A model generated the notes under the pieces. The model was not told the DNA's origin, searched no databases, and was given only the letters and a program-made list of their open reading frames with translations. Shown here one piece after another: positions 52,611-64,000 of a stretch of 64,000 bases of DNA. How positions within the stretch are numbered: the stretch's first letter is position 1; each line of letters starts with the position of its first letter. This DNA comes from Lonicera japonica (Eukaryota; Streptophyta; Magnoliopsida; Dipsacales; Caprifoliaceae): NCBI GenBank assembly GCA_021464415.1, contig CM038466.1:18849017-18913016 (forward strand). Reading direction: 5' to 3'. Made by a program: the position numbers and the translations under genes.

Positions 52611-53790
52611 GCACTACCCAGAATACATCAAAAACATCTTGATAATAGGACTAACCCTCAAAAGGAGAAGCAAAACAAATAAAAAACGAACATAAATACA
52701 ATATTCAACTGCTTAAAGCTGCTTCCAGGTACTCGAGGCGCTCAAATAATGGAAAGTAAATCCTCAGCTTGAAATTAGTTATGATTTTGTTGTAGGAGTT
52801 CCGCATCATCATTTGCTTCTTTAACAAGTATAGATCCTGCAGATTGTTTCTTTTCTTTGTAAAGCTTAGTATTATCCTTCTAATCATCCAACAGATGCCT
52901 CTAATACATGTTATAATATACGTTATGTCTTGGGTCTTTAATCATGTCACTCAACTGTTCTTTTTTATTTCAATAACTATTTAGGCATGATTTCCTACAT
53001 TGCATATCATTTCTGACAAATGAATTATTAAGAAAAGTTAATTTTACTAAGGTCTCCGGATATCCTGGAATATAAAAACCATGACGATGATATTTGGAAG
53101 CTTTTATGTAGAATCGTGAAAGAAATTCAACTAAAACAAGTTCCAACCTTGATTTTTCTTTCCAACAGAAAGGAATTTTTGTTTAAGGACAATGAGGAAA
53201 TGAACTTCAAGCAACAAATACATACTGGTATGTAAGCTTTTATACTGCGAAGTGGATGAAGCAACAAAACTTTAATGCAGTGAAAGATATACCAACATAT
53301 AAAATGGACAGTCTCGTCACTGAAAAGGTGGTCAGTGGCTTGGAAGAATATTACTAAAACTCAGAAAGAGATGACAAAAAAAACTAGAAGAAAGAAAATG
53401 GAAACTAATATTTTTTTGGTGAATTATATGTGAACTTCTCCTTGTCAATCAGATTGAATTATTATATGCAATTAAGACAATAAAACTGAAAAGTGAACAT
53501 ACAATTTTATCAATCCAAAACGATGAATGCGATTATTATCATTCTTAATGATTTAAACAAGACAATCATAGATTTATGGGGTAGGGCTATTTATATATTA
53601 TGTTCAGTACACCTAAATCTCGGTTCACACAGAACCAAAGGTTTCATTCATTAGAAACTTCCGGAAAAACTATATAAAGTAAACAAATGAATCAAGCAGA
53701 TTATAAGTTCCATAAACTATTGTACTAAGGTACGTCCTATTACCATTAGAGTTTGCCAAGAAAACCCAACCCCTTATTAGCAAAGTTTGC

Positions 53791-56700
53791 TCATTCAATT
53801 AAATCACTTCTTGCAGGTATTTTCCCTTCGAATATTCTTTCTCTTGCCTTTTCCGCCTGTATATCCATATAAAAAACTTAGAGTCATGAGCTAACTTTAG
53901 TCTAGCAAGATGAGAAATGATTTGATGGGATGGGGCTGCTGGGGCAGGGCAATAATTGAATTCCATAAAAACAGAAGAGGAGAAGTGATATTAGAAACCT
54001 GCTTTTCCCAGTTTGTGGAAGTTGTGATCAGAGAAAGCAGAGTAGCTTGGACCATCGATCCTATGATTAATCCAATCCAAAGGCCCTTCCCTCTTAAATG
54101 AAGAACAAAACCAAGTAGTAGAGCCACTGGGATTCCAGCCAAATAATATGCACCAAGATTAACATAGGCCCCTATATGCTGCCACCCGCTTCCTCTAGCT
54201 ACGCCTGTTGCAAAGAAAGTAATCGTTCACTTCTTTGAATTTTGAGTTCAGGATAAGCAATGGCGTACCCACAATTTTGTCCAGTGGGTGCTAAAATAAT
54301 ATCTTGGAACTTGATCTTTTCCTTTTTTTTTTGGCAGCGGTATAAATTGTCAAAAATAAAATTCAAATACACCTTTGTCATGGTCAATAACAATGACTAG
54401 TTTAGTTTTGATAATTCGTCACAATCGAAAACCGTTGATTGAAAATATTTTCCTCTTAAAATCCATTTTGTCACGGTTAAAAAAGTTGCTTTAACAAAAT
54501 TTAGCTTTCTCCGGGGTAGCCAGAGGCAGAAACTAATGCATGAAACTAGTAATATACTTCTTATTCGATGTTCCTAAGTATGCATATACTCACTTATATG
54601 AAAATTGTATAGGACTGAAAGGTAAGAGGATTACCCGAAAGTACAGCTTGTAAGCTGTCCATGATAAGGGAGATACAAATAAGAGGAGTCATTTCTTTGA
54701 CATAATTCACTACTTCCTTCTCGTTACCAAATGCATAACCCAGAACGGAACGGCAGCAGAGGAGAGTTATGCCTGTAATAATCACCTCTGCAAGTGCAAG
54801 AACCATTACAGCCCAAACATCCACTCGAGCTGCCCCTGGATTTCCCGCGCCCAATTCATTTGAAATCCGTGTGCTACAAAATGATTGACGAATTTTGTCT
54901 CTAGTTATGCTAATGCGTCTAACTCAAAATCAATTGAGGATAAAAGAAGAGGCACACCAGACAAATGTACCTGTTTCCAAGCCCTAACATGTGACCGGAA
55001 ACATAAATCATATGAATTTTGAAAATAGTTTAAAAGCAAACCTTGCAGCAACACCAAAAGCATAAGGTATGAAGTAGTGGACGGTACTCACTGTAAGGCT
55101 GTTGCAAATGCAATCAGACGTAAGAAGAGTATCTAGATTTCAATTTTATCAAATAACACAAACTTATGGAAAAGAAGAATACCATATTGAAAGCACTGAA
55201 GTCTCTAGTTGAGGATTTGGAAGAAGACCGGAGAACAATATAACTATCTCAAAGGTCCACCATTCAAGACTGTAATCATTGGAATGTTTACAAAACATTA
55301 GAGGCCAAAAACATACCAAAATGAGAGAAGAGATCGAATTTTGTGGAGAAATGGAAATCAAAAATGACAAAATACCAAACCATGACAGCAGAAGGGATAG
55401 CAAAGCGGAAGAATTCTCCCATACTTTGGAAAACATCCTTTGAGGAGAACGAGACACGGGTCCTTTCACAGGCTGAAGAATACTTCACATAAAGAACTAG
55501 CACAATCACATTCAACCAATACGATAAACCAATTGCTAATGCTGCTCCAGCATTTCCTAATTCCAACTTGAATACAAAAGCCCAACAAATAGGGACATGG
55601 AAACACAAAGCTGCAATTGAGCTTAACAGCATTGGAAGGATCAAACTCTGAGTCTGCAAGTAGCGAACCAGCAACTGAAGAATTGCATAAGGAAATAGAG
55701 CAGGAATGAGCCAAATTGAGAATTTGCCGGCTTCAGCAGCGATTAGAGGATCTTGGCCTATGAGTATGAGTAGTTTGTCCATAAAGATCCATAGAAAAGA
55801 TACTGGTATGCAAACCAGAATGAGAGATATGCCCCCGGCATAAGCATAGATCGCTAGCTTTTGGTATTGCTCAGCTCCGTAAGCTTGCCCACATAGAGTT
55901 TCCAGCGCACAAGCCATACCAAACTGATCGGAAAATATAATATTCAATTTGTTGTAGCAAATTTAGAATTAATGTGCGCATAATCAATTAGTTGACTATT
56001 ATCCAGTTTTATTTGATACTTAATTGGTTGGAGGTGCCTTAAGAAGTCAAATTTTTAATCAAATCATTTTCTTGATAACAGGGGTGTAAAAGAATGACAG
56101 GGGTAAGTATTTGTTTTCAAATTTCAAGCATAGTCAGAATACTATTTTCTTTATCATTCTCTATTGGTGATAATATGTTGAAGCCAAAAGTTCTTAGTAG
56201 TTCATTTTATTGTTCAAGCTAGACCTGTCCCATCCTTAGCAAATTCACCAGCCATTTTAGGAGTCACAATGGATTACACAACTGGTTTTTGTTTTTTGAT
56301 TTGCTACCTCACAATGAGATTCAAACCCCTAAAGGCCTACACCCCTCCCTTTCCAGGTACTATGCCAGCACTACCATTGTCTTGTGACGCTTTTGCCGTT
56401 AGAGTGCCAAAAAAGTAATTACACAAAATGCATTTGACTTATCAAGAACTAGCAAGTAGTTGAAATCATTTACACGTTGACAAATTCAACAACTAACACA
56501 TCATTTTGCATACCATCTTTTTGTGTGCCTAGCATCATTGTGTACTACATGGATGGACATGATTTTTGGAAGTCATTAATCTCGAGCCCTTTATTCGGTC
56601 CTTTTCGCTTTATCTTGGTTAGTGAACTTTGTTGTATAGACTTGGTTCATTTTTCAAGTTTAATCGCTTTATTTTTCTTGTTCTCTTGAAGGATCTTGGG

Positions 56701-57878
56701 TTTTCAAGTTAAAGGATTTATTAAAAAGGAATAAAATAATAATAATAATTAAAAAAAAAATGTTCTTATAATACGAGGTCTATGTTAGTATAGGTCTTAA
56801 CAACACATGTCACGGCACTAAAATTGAAAAGACCAAAAAAACTAGATTGCAAACTCATAAAAGACTATCGGTATCACACTTATTTCTTTTCCTATTATTC
56901 ACACTTTCATATATATTATCCTTAAGGGGTAGGTGGGAGTGGTTGAGAATAATATTATCGACATTATCACCTTGGAAAGGGAGAAATTAAAATGTTTGAG
57001 GCAATTAATTAATTGGTGCATACAAAGCAAGTCGATAGAATCCAAATTAATATAGCCAACGATGCGTCTGAAAGTTTATCCGTTAATGTATAATTAGATT
57101 CTATATATTGACCAATGTATCATGTAACACATTATTTGTTTTCAAATTAATCATTTAAGTTGATACATCTAACATTACTCATCTTAAATTTACATGTGAA
57201 TAAGACATGCAGCGTTTAGAATCTAGTCTTCAAATTTAAAATTTTTAGAGTGTGATCTCTCACCCTTAAAAAAAAAAAATGCAATCATCAGACATTTTTT
57301 TTAACACATATGCCTTTAGCGAAGATTCAAATATTATGATATACATACAAATTTTTTCGACGTAGATACTGGCATATCTCAACATTATTCTAAGCCCATA
57401 TTATACTATCTGTTCTGAAAGATATTAGAGATACCAAAGTATACGGCATCTATAGGATCGGATCTTTTTTAAAAAAATAAAATAAAATTGAGGAACAACA
57501 TTATCTGAAAAAATATTCGAACTCACGGAACATATACTAATTTTTTTTTTGTTAAGACATAACTGTATTTAAATTCATAAAATTAAAGTTGAGGAGAGCG
57601 AGAGAGAGTCGGAGTTTTACAAGAAGACTGAAGCCGGTAACGTTAGTGAGAGAAGTGGCGATGGCAGTGCCGGAGAGAGAGAGTTGGCCAAGGTGGCCAA
57701 CCATCATCATCGATGCAACCCTCAAGAGGTTCTGTGAAACAGTGACGACTACCATGGGCATGGCTATATAACAGACCTTCTTCAGCTCTTCCATAAACAA
57801 CCCCCATGTCGATTTTTCCCTCTCCTCTTTCTCTTTCTCTTTCTCTTTCTCTACCAGCAGCAGTGCCTCTTCCATCAC
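53791..57878 (-). CDS. MATE-family efflux transporter (DTX type), seven exons
   Basis: Multidrug and toxic compound extrusion carrier, a membrane antiporter that exports metabolites or xenobiotics against H+ or Na+ at the plasma or vacuolar membrane. The substrate cannot be read from sequence. Exons (minus): 57621-57878, 55376-55923, 55183-55269, 55042-55098, 54635-54873, 53999-54204, 53791-53856. GT-AG junctions and phases join to 1461 nt, 486 residues, typical for the family. After a Lys/Glu-rich N-terminus come [32 protein letters not shown] (the family signature, start of exon 2), [20 protein letters not shown] and [12 protein letters not shown]. Around twelve hydrophobic segments are expected. 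The C-terminus is short and charged ([17 protein letters not shown]). Decayed fragments of a related copy lie at 51771 and 62236. Confidence 0.95.
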
Positions 57879-58351
57879 ACGTACACCCTCTTTTTCTGGC
57901 TAGCTCTTTTATTTCACTTTTTTGTCCTGCTCACTCACACAGAGATAGAGAAGACCACAAAAAGACAAATACTAGAAAGATTCCACGGCTTGTACATCAC
58001 TATTTACACGTTAGTTCGGAACACTTTGACTAGTTTAAAATTATTGTGATCATTGCCAGGCTAAATCCGCGAGCATATTTACTCCGATCACTGACGGATT
58101 CAAAATAATTGTGGTCAGGCTGAATCCGCGAACCTCTTTTTGTAAATATATTAATCTTTGTGGACGTAGTTGTTCAGCCACCTCTTTTCGTGTTTATCTA
58201 TACTCTCGCAATGCTCGACCCCGTTTAAATTATTAAAGAAATAAATTAAACAAAAGGGGTAAAAAAAGGTTTTGTGGTTTTAAATAAAACATTTAATTTC
58301 AAATCTGACAATTTTTAATACTAGGTATAATTTTATAGGTTTCGTGATTAA
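57879..58351. other. MATE gene 5' flank
   Basis: Upstream region of the minus-strand MATE gene, with CT-rich sequence next to the start (likely 5' untranslated). Two direct copies of GGCTGAATCCGCGA/GGCTAAATCCGCGA lie at about 58060 and 58117, within a ~60-bp duplication. Confidence 0.5.
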
Positions 58352-58360
58352 TATTTAATA

Positions 58361-58607
58361 GAGTAAATTATTTTAAAGGTCTTTAAACTATTGGCATAGT
58401 GTTATTTTAACCACTAAATTAAAAAACGCTCCACTTTGGTGATTTAACTATTAGCGAGTGTTACCTTGGTTCTTCCGTCTGCATTTTTTGTTAAATTGAA
58501 TGAAAATAGGGAGTATTTTTGTTATTTCAATTATTTTTTTTAAAAAAATAAATCTAATTAGATTTTTTAATTAAAAAATTTATAAAACTAAAAATAAAAA
58601 ACAAAGA

Positions 58608-58638
<31 letters not shown>

Positions 58639-59828
58639 CTCCGGCCACCTCTTCTCTCCGGCCATCTTCTCTCTCTACATCACCAGCTTCTCTCTCTCTT
58701 TACCTCCATCTTCGGCCACCTCCTCTCTTTGGCCATCTTCTCTCTTTACATCACAATCTTCTCTCTCTCTGCCTTCATCTCCTTTATCTCCGGCCACCTC
58801 CCTACCTCGCCACCGTAAACCCAACCATCCCCTCCTCCATTTCCGGCCACCTCCTCTTTTTAGCCATTTTCTCTCTTTACATCACAATTTTCTCTCTCTA
58901 CCTTTATCTCCTCCATCTCCGGCCACCTCCCTATCTCGCCACAACAAACCCAACCATCCCCTCCTCCATCTCCGGCCACCACCATCACCATCACCATCAC
59001 CATCTTCTTCTATATTTAAACTCTCCTATTTTATCTCTAATACACATACATACATAGATCCACCGACACCACAACTACCATCACCATATTCCTACATACC
59101 GTTGCCGCCACCACTGCGATCACCATCTTCTTTTCTCTCTGTTCGTGCTTTCTCTTCTTTGCTTTCTTTCAGACCAAAAATTCTCGTTCATCTCATTTCA
59201 ATCGATTCATCTTTCAAACAAAATTTTGGGGCCAAATTTAGGGCTATGGTTCCTATCTCTAAAAAAAACTCTGCTTCACATATTTTTCTCTCACCATATA
59301 AATCCACAAGTGATGATTTTTGTTTCTCAACATCTCTCTCACACCAAATAACCCGAAATCATCACTCCTCTATAAAACCTATATCCATTCTGTTTTTTCA
59401 AAAAATAAAATAAAATTATGTATTCATTCAACCAATTCAATTGATTTGGGTTTGTCTTTGAAATTTACAAACAAAAAGAGGGGGAAAAGAGAGATAGAGA
59501 GAGGAAAAAGAAGAAGATGATGATGATGTATGTATGCGAACAGGTTTTGTATTTGATTTGGTTTTTCTGTCTCTCTCTTCCTTATTTATTTATTTATTTA
59601 TTCTTTTAATATTCTTTTAAGAAAAAAATTAATTAAATTTATTTTCTAAAAAAAATAATTGAAATGACAAAAATACCCCTTATTTTCGTTCAACTTAACA
59701 GAAAATGCAGACGGAAGGGCCAAAGTGACACTCGCTAATAGTTAAAGGGCAAAAGTGGAGCGTTTTTTACTTTAGTATCCAAAATGACACTAGGCCAATA
59801 GTTTAAGGGTCATTACGGTAATTTACTC
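58361..59828. mobile_element. Non-autonomous MULE with ~200-bp TIRs and minisatellite interior
   Basis: A perfect 9-bp duplication TATTTAATA (58352-58360 and 59829-59837) flanks long inverted ends starting GAGTAAATTA and ending GTAATTTACTC. The TIRs stay complementary for about 200 bp (for example TTCCGTCTGCATTTT at left and AAAATGCAGACGGAA at right). The interior 58640-59010 is a pyrimidine-rich tandem array with unit words TCCGGCCACCTCC, TCTCTTTACATCACA and AAACCCAACCATCCCCTCC. The part 59100-59520 is unique sequence that may be a captured fragment. No transposase. Confidence 0.9.
58640..59010. repeat. CT-rich minisatellite inside the MULE
   Basis: Diverged tandem units roughly 60 to 145 bp long built on TCCGGCCACCTCC plus TTCTCTCTTTACATCACA. 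It ends in ACC/ATC triplets (58978-59002). Confidence 0.7.
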
Positions 59829-59837
59829 TATTTAATA

Positions 59838-60226
59838 ATGTAAATAATACTATAGTATTTTATAGGTTTTGTGATTGATATTTAATAATGTAAATAGTAC
59901 TATAGTATTTTAGAAAGCCTTTTCAATGAATTCAAAGAGTTAAAAAATTATAAATATAATACAATTTAAAATATTTTGAGAATGCTATAATATTTATGTG
60001 TAATGTTAATATTCTTATAAGTATACGTCATATGATACCATGACACAAATTAATACAAAATTACAAAATAATGGACGAACACTTAACAAATTCAAGAGAT
60101 TATCAAATTCAACCATTTAACACAAAATGATAAATGAGTTGATTACGAATTTACCCTTAACAAAACCTAATAACAAATCAACTCATATAGGAATTTGGAA
60201 AACATTAATTTAGAGTTTACAAGGTC
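59838..60226. other. Spacer with short tandem repeat flanking the MULE
   Basis: The unit TATTTAATAATGTAAATA-TACTATAGTATTTTA occurs twice (59829-59866 and 59879-59912). A similar stretch (TATAATTTTATAGGTTTCGTGATTAATATTTAATA in pieces) lies left of the MULE, so the element landed in a pre-existing local repeat. No gene. Confidence 0.6.
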
Positions 60227-60234
60227 GTGTTTAA

Positions 60235-61145
60235 CAGAGTCGGTCCTGACCATTTTTAAACCCCGAGCAAAATTTTAAAATAATACTCCTCTTATAAATA
60301 AATATATTAATTTTTTTATGTTAGAAAAATAAATTAATTTTATTTCAATAAAAATAATTTATATTCTACCAAAAACACATTACAATTAAGAATTCAAAGT
60401 ATTTACAAGCTTCATTTCAAAATATACAAGTTTACATGCTATCAAAACAAATACAACGAATAATTCAAGCATTTATATGCTTTATTTTCGGTCTTCATGT
60501 GCTTTCATCTTATAAAACGTTTCTAGATGCTGACACCACATGTTAAAACGTATAAACAAATAAAAGTAACAATGAAATTTCAATCAAAACAATCATTTAA
60601 AATGATTTTTTCTTGCATTTTTAGTAGTAAAATCATCAATTATATCTCCATCGGCAAGATTTTATGAGATGCCATTTTTAATGTATAAAATTGCTATTCC
60701 TTTTAATCTATCTTAACTCGGGGTGGTTCGCAAGTAAGATTTTAACACTTTCAATTTAGAAAAACTCCTTTTTACAAGTGTCGCAGTCACATGTAAAGTC
60801 AATAATAAATAACTTATAAACAAGCATCACATGAGAAAATATATCCATATATTGTTTTTACAGTTTCTATAATTTTAATGGATGTTTATAATTCATTTGT
60901 TTTATACGATTCATTTGGTAACATTAATTGCAATACTTGTAATTCCAAACATAAGTACTTTTCGTTAACATGAAAAACATCAACTATTAAGGCATTTTCA
61001 AGATTTATGTAAGATATTCTCGATTCATCATCATCCAATGAAACTAACTTTGTTGCATAATTGTATCAAACAAAAATACAAATATTGATTGAAAAAATTG
61101 CAATTGTTTTCTTGAAAATATACCTTATTAATTAAATATTTTTTA

Positions 61146-61179
<34 letters not shown>

Positions 61180-61285
61180 TAAAATATTATATATACATAC
61201 ATATACACATAAAAAAATTAGTACCCCTTCTCATTTTTGGGCCTTGGGCAGTTGTCCTGCTTGCCCTACCCCATGGCCGACTCTG
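60235..61285 (-). mobile_element. Decayed hAT transposon with transposase C-terminal remains
   Basis: Inverted ends CAGAGTCGGTCCTG (60235) and CATGGCCGACTCTG (61285) are flanked by GTGTTTAA and ATATTTAG, a decayed 8-bp duplication. On the minus strand between about 60830 and 60590 the reading LLLTLHVTATLVKRSFSKLK then VLKSYLRTTPS, later LKGIAILYIKN and IIDDFTTKNARKN, is the hAT C-terminal dimerisation region, broken by stops. This resembles zinc-finger MYM-like hAT transposases. The rest of the coding region is lost. Confidence 0.8.
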
Positions 61286-61546
61286 ATATTTAGGTGGAGA
61301 CAACAAAACTCTAAATTTATTAACACTGACCACGAAATCGACCTATTGACAAGCACAACTTATCGTATTTTAAAACACATTAAACTTAAATTAATAAAAA
61401 TCACATCAAATCCTTGTGGCAGTACTTAGTAAAATGATTAAAACACATGTAATTATGTAATGAATATGGTTCGGTAGAACAAAAAAAAATGGTTCGAAAC
61501 TCGTTAAGAGTGACATTTGTTCAACATGGCGAATTTAGAACTTTAA

Positions 61547-61797
61547 ACTCTTGTTTGATTCGGGTATTAAAAAGTGGAATATGATTATTAATACTATTTT
61601 TTTTATAATACCTTATTTGGTTCGCATAAATGTGCTGGGATTACTAATACCGAAACTAACTTAATACTACTCTCTGTGGTATAATTTAATACCAAAGGAG
61701 TGTGATATTGTTTATCCGAGATTAAAAAAAAAGAACCATATATTTTCAAAAATGCTGCCGCCGCCGCCGCCGCAGCCGCCACCACCACCACCACCAC

Positions 61798-61837
<40 letters not shown>

Positions 61838-61849
61838 ACATGGTAATGT

Positions 61850-61922
<73 letters not shown>

Positions 61923-62128
61923 TTTTTTTTGTTATTTCAAAATATAATCCCGTATACGAGTTACAGAATCAAACATAGTATTAACATCAGCATGAGATAT
62001 CTTAGTATTAATACTACATATATTAAACATAATATTGGTATTAAATTAATATTAAAATTAATAATTCAGTACCATTAATACTGATATTATTAATTTCACT
62101 AAATTTAATATTTAAATCAAACGAGATC
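61547..62128. mobile_element. Tourist-like MITE, same family as copy C, inverted
   Basis: TAA duplications (61544-61546, 62129-62131) flank ACTCTTGTTTGATTC and AAATCAAACGAGATC. Reverse-complemented, it aligns with 3260-3859 throughout (GTGCGAATCAAACAAGGTAT-type words, TTTTGAAAATATATGGTTC). At the same internal place it carries CCG, CCA and ATT triplet runs (61755-61921) where copy C has TAG and AAT. Confidence 0.9.
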
Positions 62129-62235
62129 TAAGTTTAAGTGGGCTTGATTGAACTCAAGGGGCAAAAACACCGCATTACAATTTTTTTGAGCGCCACACAT
62201 TATGTATTGCATCCATGTCAAATTAATAGTTAATA

Positions 62236-62272
62236 ATATTATTTGGCTGGAATCCCAATGGCTCTACTACTT
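62236..62272 (+). pseudogene. 37-bp MATE exon fragment
   Basis: ATATTATTTGGCTGGAATCC and the next 17 bases match MATE exon 6 (minus 54111-54147) with one difference, and would encode YYLAGIPMALLL. It is in the opposite orientation to the MATE gene, wedged between two transposons. Confidence 0.8.
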
Positions 62273-62295
62273 TTTTATTTTTGATAAATTCAAAA

Positions 62296-62605
62296 GGGTG
62301 ATGTTATAAGCACCCCTATTTTGTAGCCAAAACACCACATAATTAGGGTGTTGAAGGTGTTGTGGCTAAATAATTAGAGGATATTTGATTCGGTGGCAAG
62401 TTGCCGACTTTAAGGTTCATATTCGGTGACAGTTTACCGAATCAAATGTTCAATTTCGGTGGCACGTTGCCGTTTAGGTCAAGTCGGTGAAACGTTACCG
62501 AATCAAATGTTCAATTTCGGTGGTGTGCCACCGACTGAACGTGTAAATTTTGAATGTTATTTGTGGTGTCTTGGCTACAAAGGAGGGGTGTATATAACAT
62601 CACCC
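62296..62605. mobile_element. MULE-type MITE with ~44-bp TIRs
   Basis: A perfect 9-bp duplication AATTCAAAA (62287-62295 and 62606-62614) flanks inverted ends GGGTGATGTTATA and TATAACATCACCC. The pairing extends inward through TTTTGTAGCCAA/TTGGCTACAAA and ACACCACA/TGTGGTGT. The interior repeats TCGGTGGCA-GTTGCCG imperfect palindromes and CGAATCAAATGTTCAATTTC twice. The palindromes vary as GGTGGCAAGTTGCCG, GGTGGCACGTTGCCG and GGTGGTGTGCCACC. The open frame here is not a gene. Confidence 0.92.
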
Positions 62606-62614
62606 AATTCAAAA

Positions 62615-63544
62615 TTCATTCAAACCAATAAAATATGCAAATTACAAGTGGCATACCCCATGACTGCAACAAAATTTTCTCATCTATACCCTAATTTTTA
62701 CGGATAATCCAGTTACAATAATTCCTTCTAGCGTTCCAATGACAAACCTTTTTTCACTTTTTTTAAAATCTCTTTCTTTAAATACAAATAATAATAATAA
62801 TAATAAAAAAACACTTTAAATCCCTTTCGGTGAGATTCAAAGCAAAAATTAGGTTGGAGTGGGTTTTCTTCATGGTATAATTTAATCACTTGGTATTTCA
62901 AATTGTCATTACTCCAATTAAAAAAAACCCAACTCCACATCCCATTTTAAAAATAATTGAAAAGTATCAACCATCACTTACACATTAGAAAATAATAATA
63001 ACCATAATTTATAGATAATTGCAATTGTCAAATTAATGTATTATTTATTAAATACAATGTACAAAAATATATATATATACACACATCACACTTGTTTCAC
63101 AACAACAAATTAACAATTGTCTAATTATATTTTATATATTGCTGGGTACAATTTTAAAAGTTTGCCTTGGAATAACAATTGCATATTTGCATGCCCATGA
63201 TTATGATCAATGGTGAGCTCATACAGAACCTCGTCCCTCCCTAAGCAACGGGGTGTGAGAGAGACAAGTTCGAGGAGGACCGGCTAGAACGATGCTTGCT
63301 GGTACGTTTGTTAAACTAGGTTTTTGATTTTGCTGGTATATAGGAATTTACTTCCCCATTCTTATTTTTTTTTTGGGATATGCTGTACTAGCCAAAAAAA
63401 AATAAAAAAATTTTACTTGGTTTCATGGCTGCATCATTATTTTAAAGAAATATGTTTAGGATTAATGTCTCGAATACTTTGGGCTAATGTCGATATCAAA
63501 TCTGAGGACTCTTTATGCGAGTTGGATCATCAAACTGCGCCGTG
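62615..63544. other. Intergenic spacer
   Basis: AT-rich. No gene recognised. 63415-63465 resembles 51880-51935 and may begin a duplicated block. Confidence 0.5.
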
Positions 63545-63713
63545 AAGTTCTTGATGCCTCATTCTTGTCAAAGCCTTGAAAGTTTGCAGAAGGGCTCAGA
63601 AATCTTATATCTTTAGAGTCTGGAATTAACGGGGTGTGACAGTCTTGAATCCTTTACGGAAAATGGGATGCTAGGCTTTTCATGGTCCCTAAGAGAATTG
63701 TGTGTTCGCCAAC
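63545..63713 (+). pseudogene. NLR leucine-rich-repeat relic
   Basis: AAGTTCTTGAT, AGCCTTGAAAGTTT, GAAGGGCTCA, AAATCTT-TATCTTTAGAG, TCTTGAATCC and AATGGGATGC-AGGC follow the order of NLR bases 48048-48215. Gaps and frame changes make it a decayed fragment of a paralogous NLR repeat region. Confidence 0.75.
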
Positions 63714-63854
63714 GCTAGAACCTGTAGTCTTTATACTAGGCATTGTGACGATACTGCTCTCAATGCCAGAGTTCGCATTAACAATGAACAGAGAGAGAAT
63801 TGTGAACCTTAAGAAGCAGAATGTCAAATGCTATGGTTGTATCTAAGTTTTGGT

Positions 63855-64000
63855 GAAAATAATTCTTAACTCCGGAGGCCTGAGAAAGAGTGTAATATAT
63901 AACAAGTGAAAATAGCTGGGGGCTACAAAGGTCTGCCCCCTAGGCTTACAGGAGAATACAGTGAACAAAGCAAGAAAGACGGGTGAAGCTGCCATATAAA
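63855..64000. repeat. Dispersed repeat, also at 52445-52610
   Basis: Second copy of the repeat described at 52445 (GAGAAAGAGTGTAATA, GGGCTACAAAGG, GAACAAAGCAAGAAA). It continues to the window edge. Confidence 0.75.

Larger units (their letters stand above)
51340..53790. other. Intergenic between NLR and MATE with relics
   Basis: Contains a MATE exon fragment and a dispersed repeat, listed separately. A minus-strand stretch (52705-52850) reads KLYKEKKQSAGSILVKEAND then EL, and could be a gene remnant, but I do not recognise it. Confidence 0.45.

Noticed and set aside
52705..52887. Minus-strand possible exon (KLYKEKKQSAGSILVKEAND)
   Set aside because: Looks protein-like but has no splice partners or family I can name; left in the spacer note only.
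61603..61797. Minus-strand open frame starting with runs of Val and Ala
   Set aside because: It is the CCG/CCA triplet repeat of the MITE at 61547 read as protein.
62426..62707. 93-codon open frame with repeated SNQMFNFG-like words
   Set aside because: It starts inside the MULE-type MITE at 62296 and reads its tandem repeats; no protein family.

Overview
This is plant nuclear DNA, most likely from a eudicot. It is AT-rich, its genes are split by short GT-AG introns, and it holds a mitochondrial ATP synthase beta gene with a targeting presequence, an ASF1 histone chaperone, a CC-NB-LRR resistance gene and a MATE transporter among many plant-type transposons. I cannot name the species. All exon models were assembled by eye from splice signals and reading phase.

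Layout. 1-1355: the end of an LTR-like element (minus strand) whose U3 region carries an array of short palindromes. 1664-3859: three Tourist-like MITEs almost end to end. 5039-9260: three non-autonomous hAT elements. 9278-14608: one Ty1/Copia element with both LTRs and a perfect 5-bp target duplication but a heavily broken coding region. 16125-20972 (-): nine-exon mitochondrial ATP synthase beta gene. 21929-22958: 5'-truncated LINE. 23458-28106: a long-TIR Mutator-like element (MULE) with a decayed mudrA-type transposase and an opposite-strand GRF zinc-finger gene. 28519-33683 (+): ASF1, three exons. 34751-38808 (-): a six-coding-exon U1/matrin-type zinc-finger gene with a duplicated exon segment, one copy of which holds a hAT insertion. 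45204-48464 (+): single-exon CC-NB-LRR gene with a MITE in its upstream region. 53791-57878 (-): seven-exon MATE transporter. 58361-62605: a non-autonomous MULE with a minisatellite core, a hAT with transposase remains, a Tourist-like MITE of the same family as the one at 3260, and a small MULE-type MITE. 63545-64000: a relic of the NLR repeats and a dispersed repeat shared with 52.4 kb.

The four intact-looking genes are not functionally linked, apart from the NLR and MATE genes, which share a cluster with decayed copies of both. The window is dominated by transposons, about eighteen of which can be closed with matching target-site duplications. The best candidates for further work are the two unrelated arrays of short CGACA-type palindromes, the filled/empty-site pair in the zinc-finger gene, the two-gene MULE, the perfect 44-bp palindrome upstream of the NLR gene, and the MULE with a minisatellite interior.
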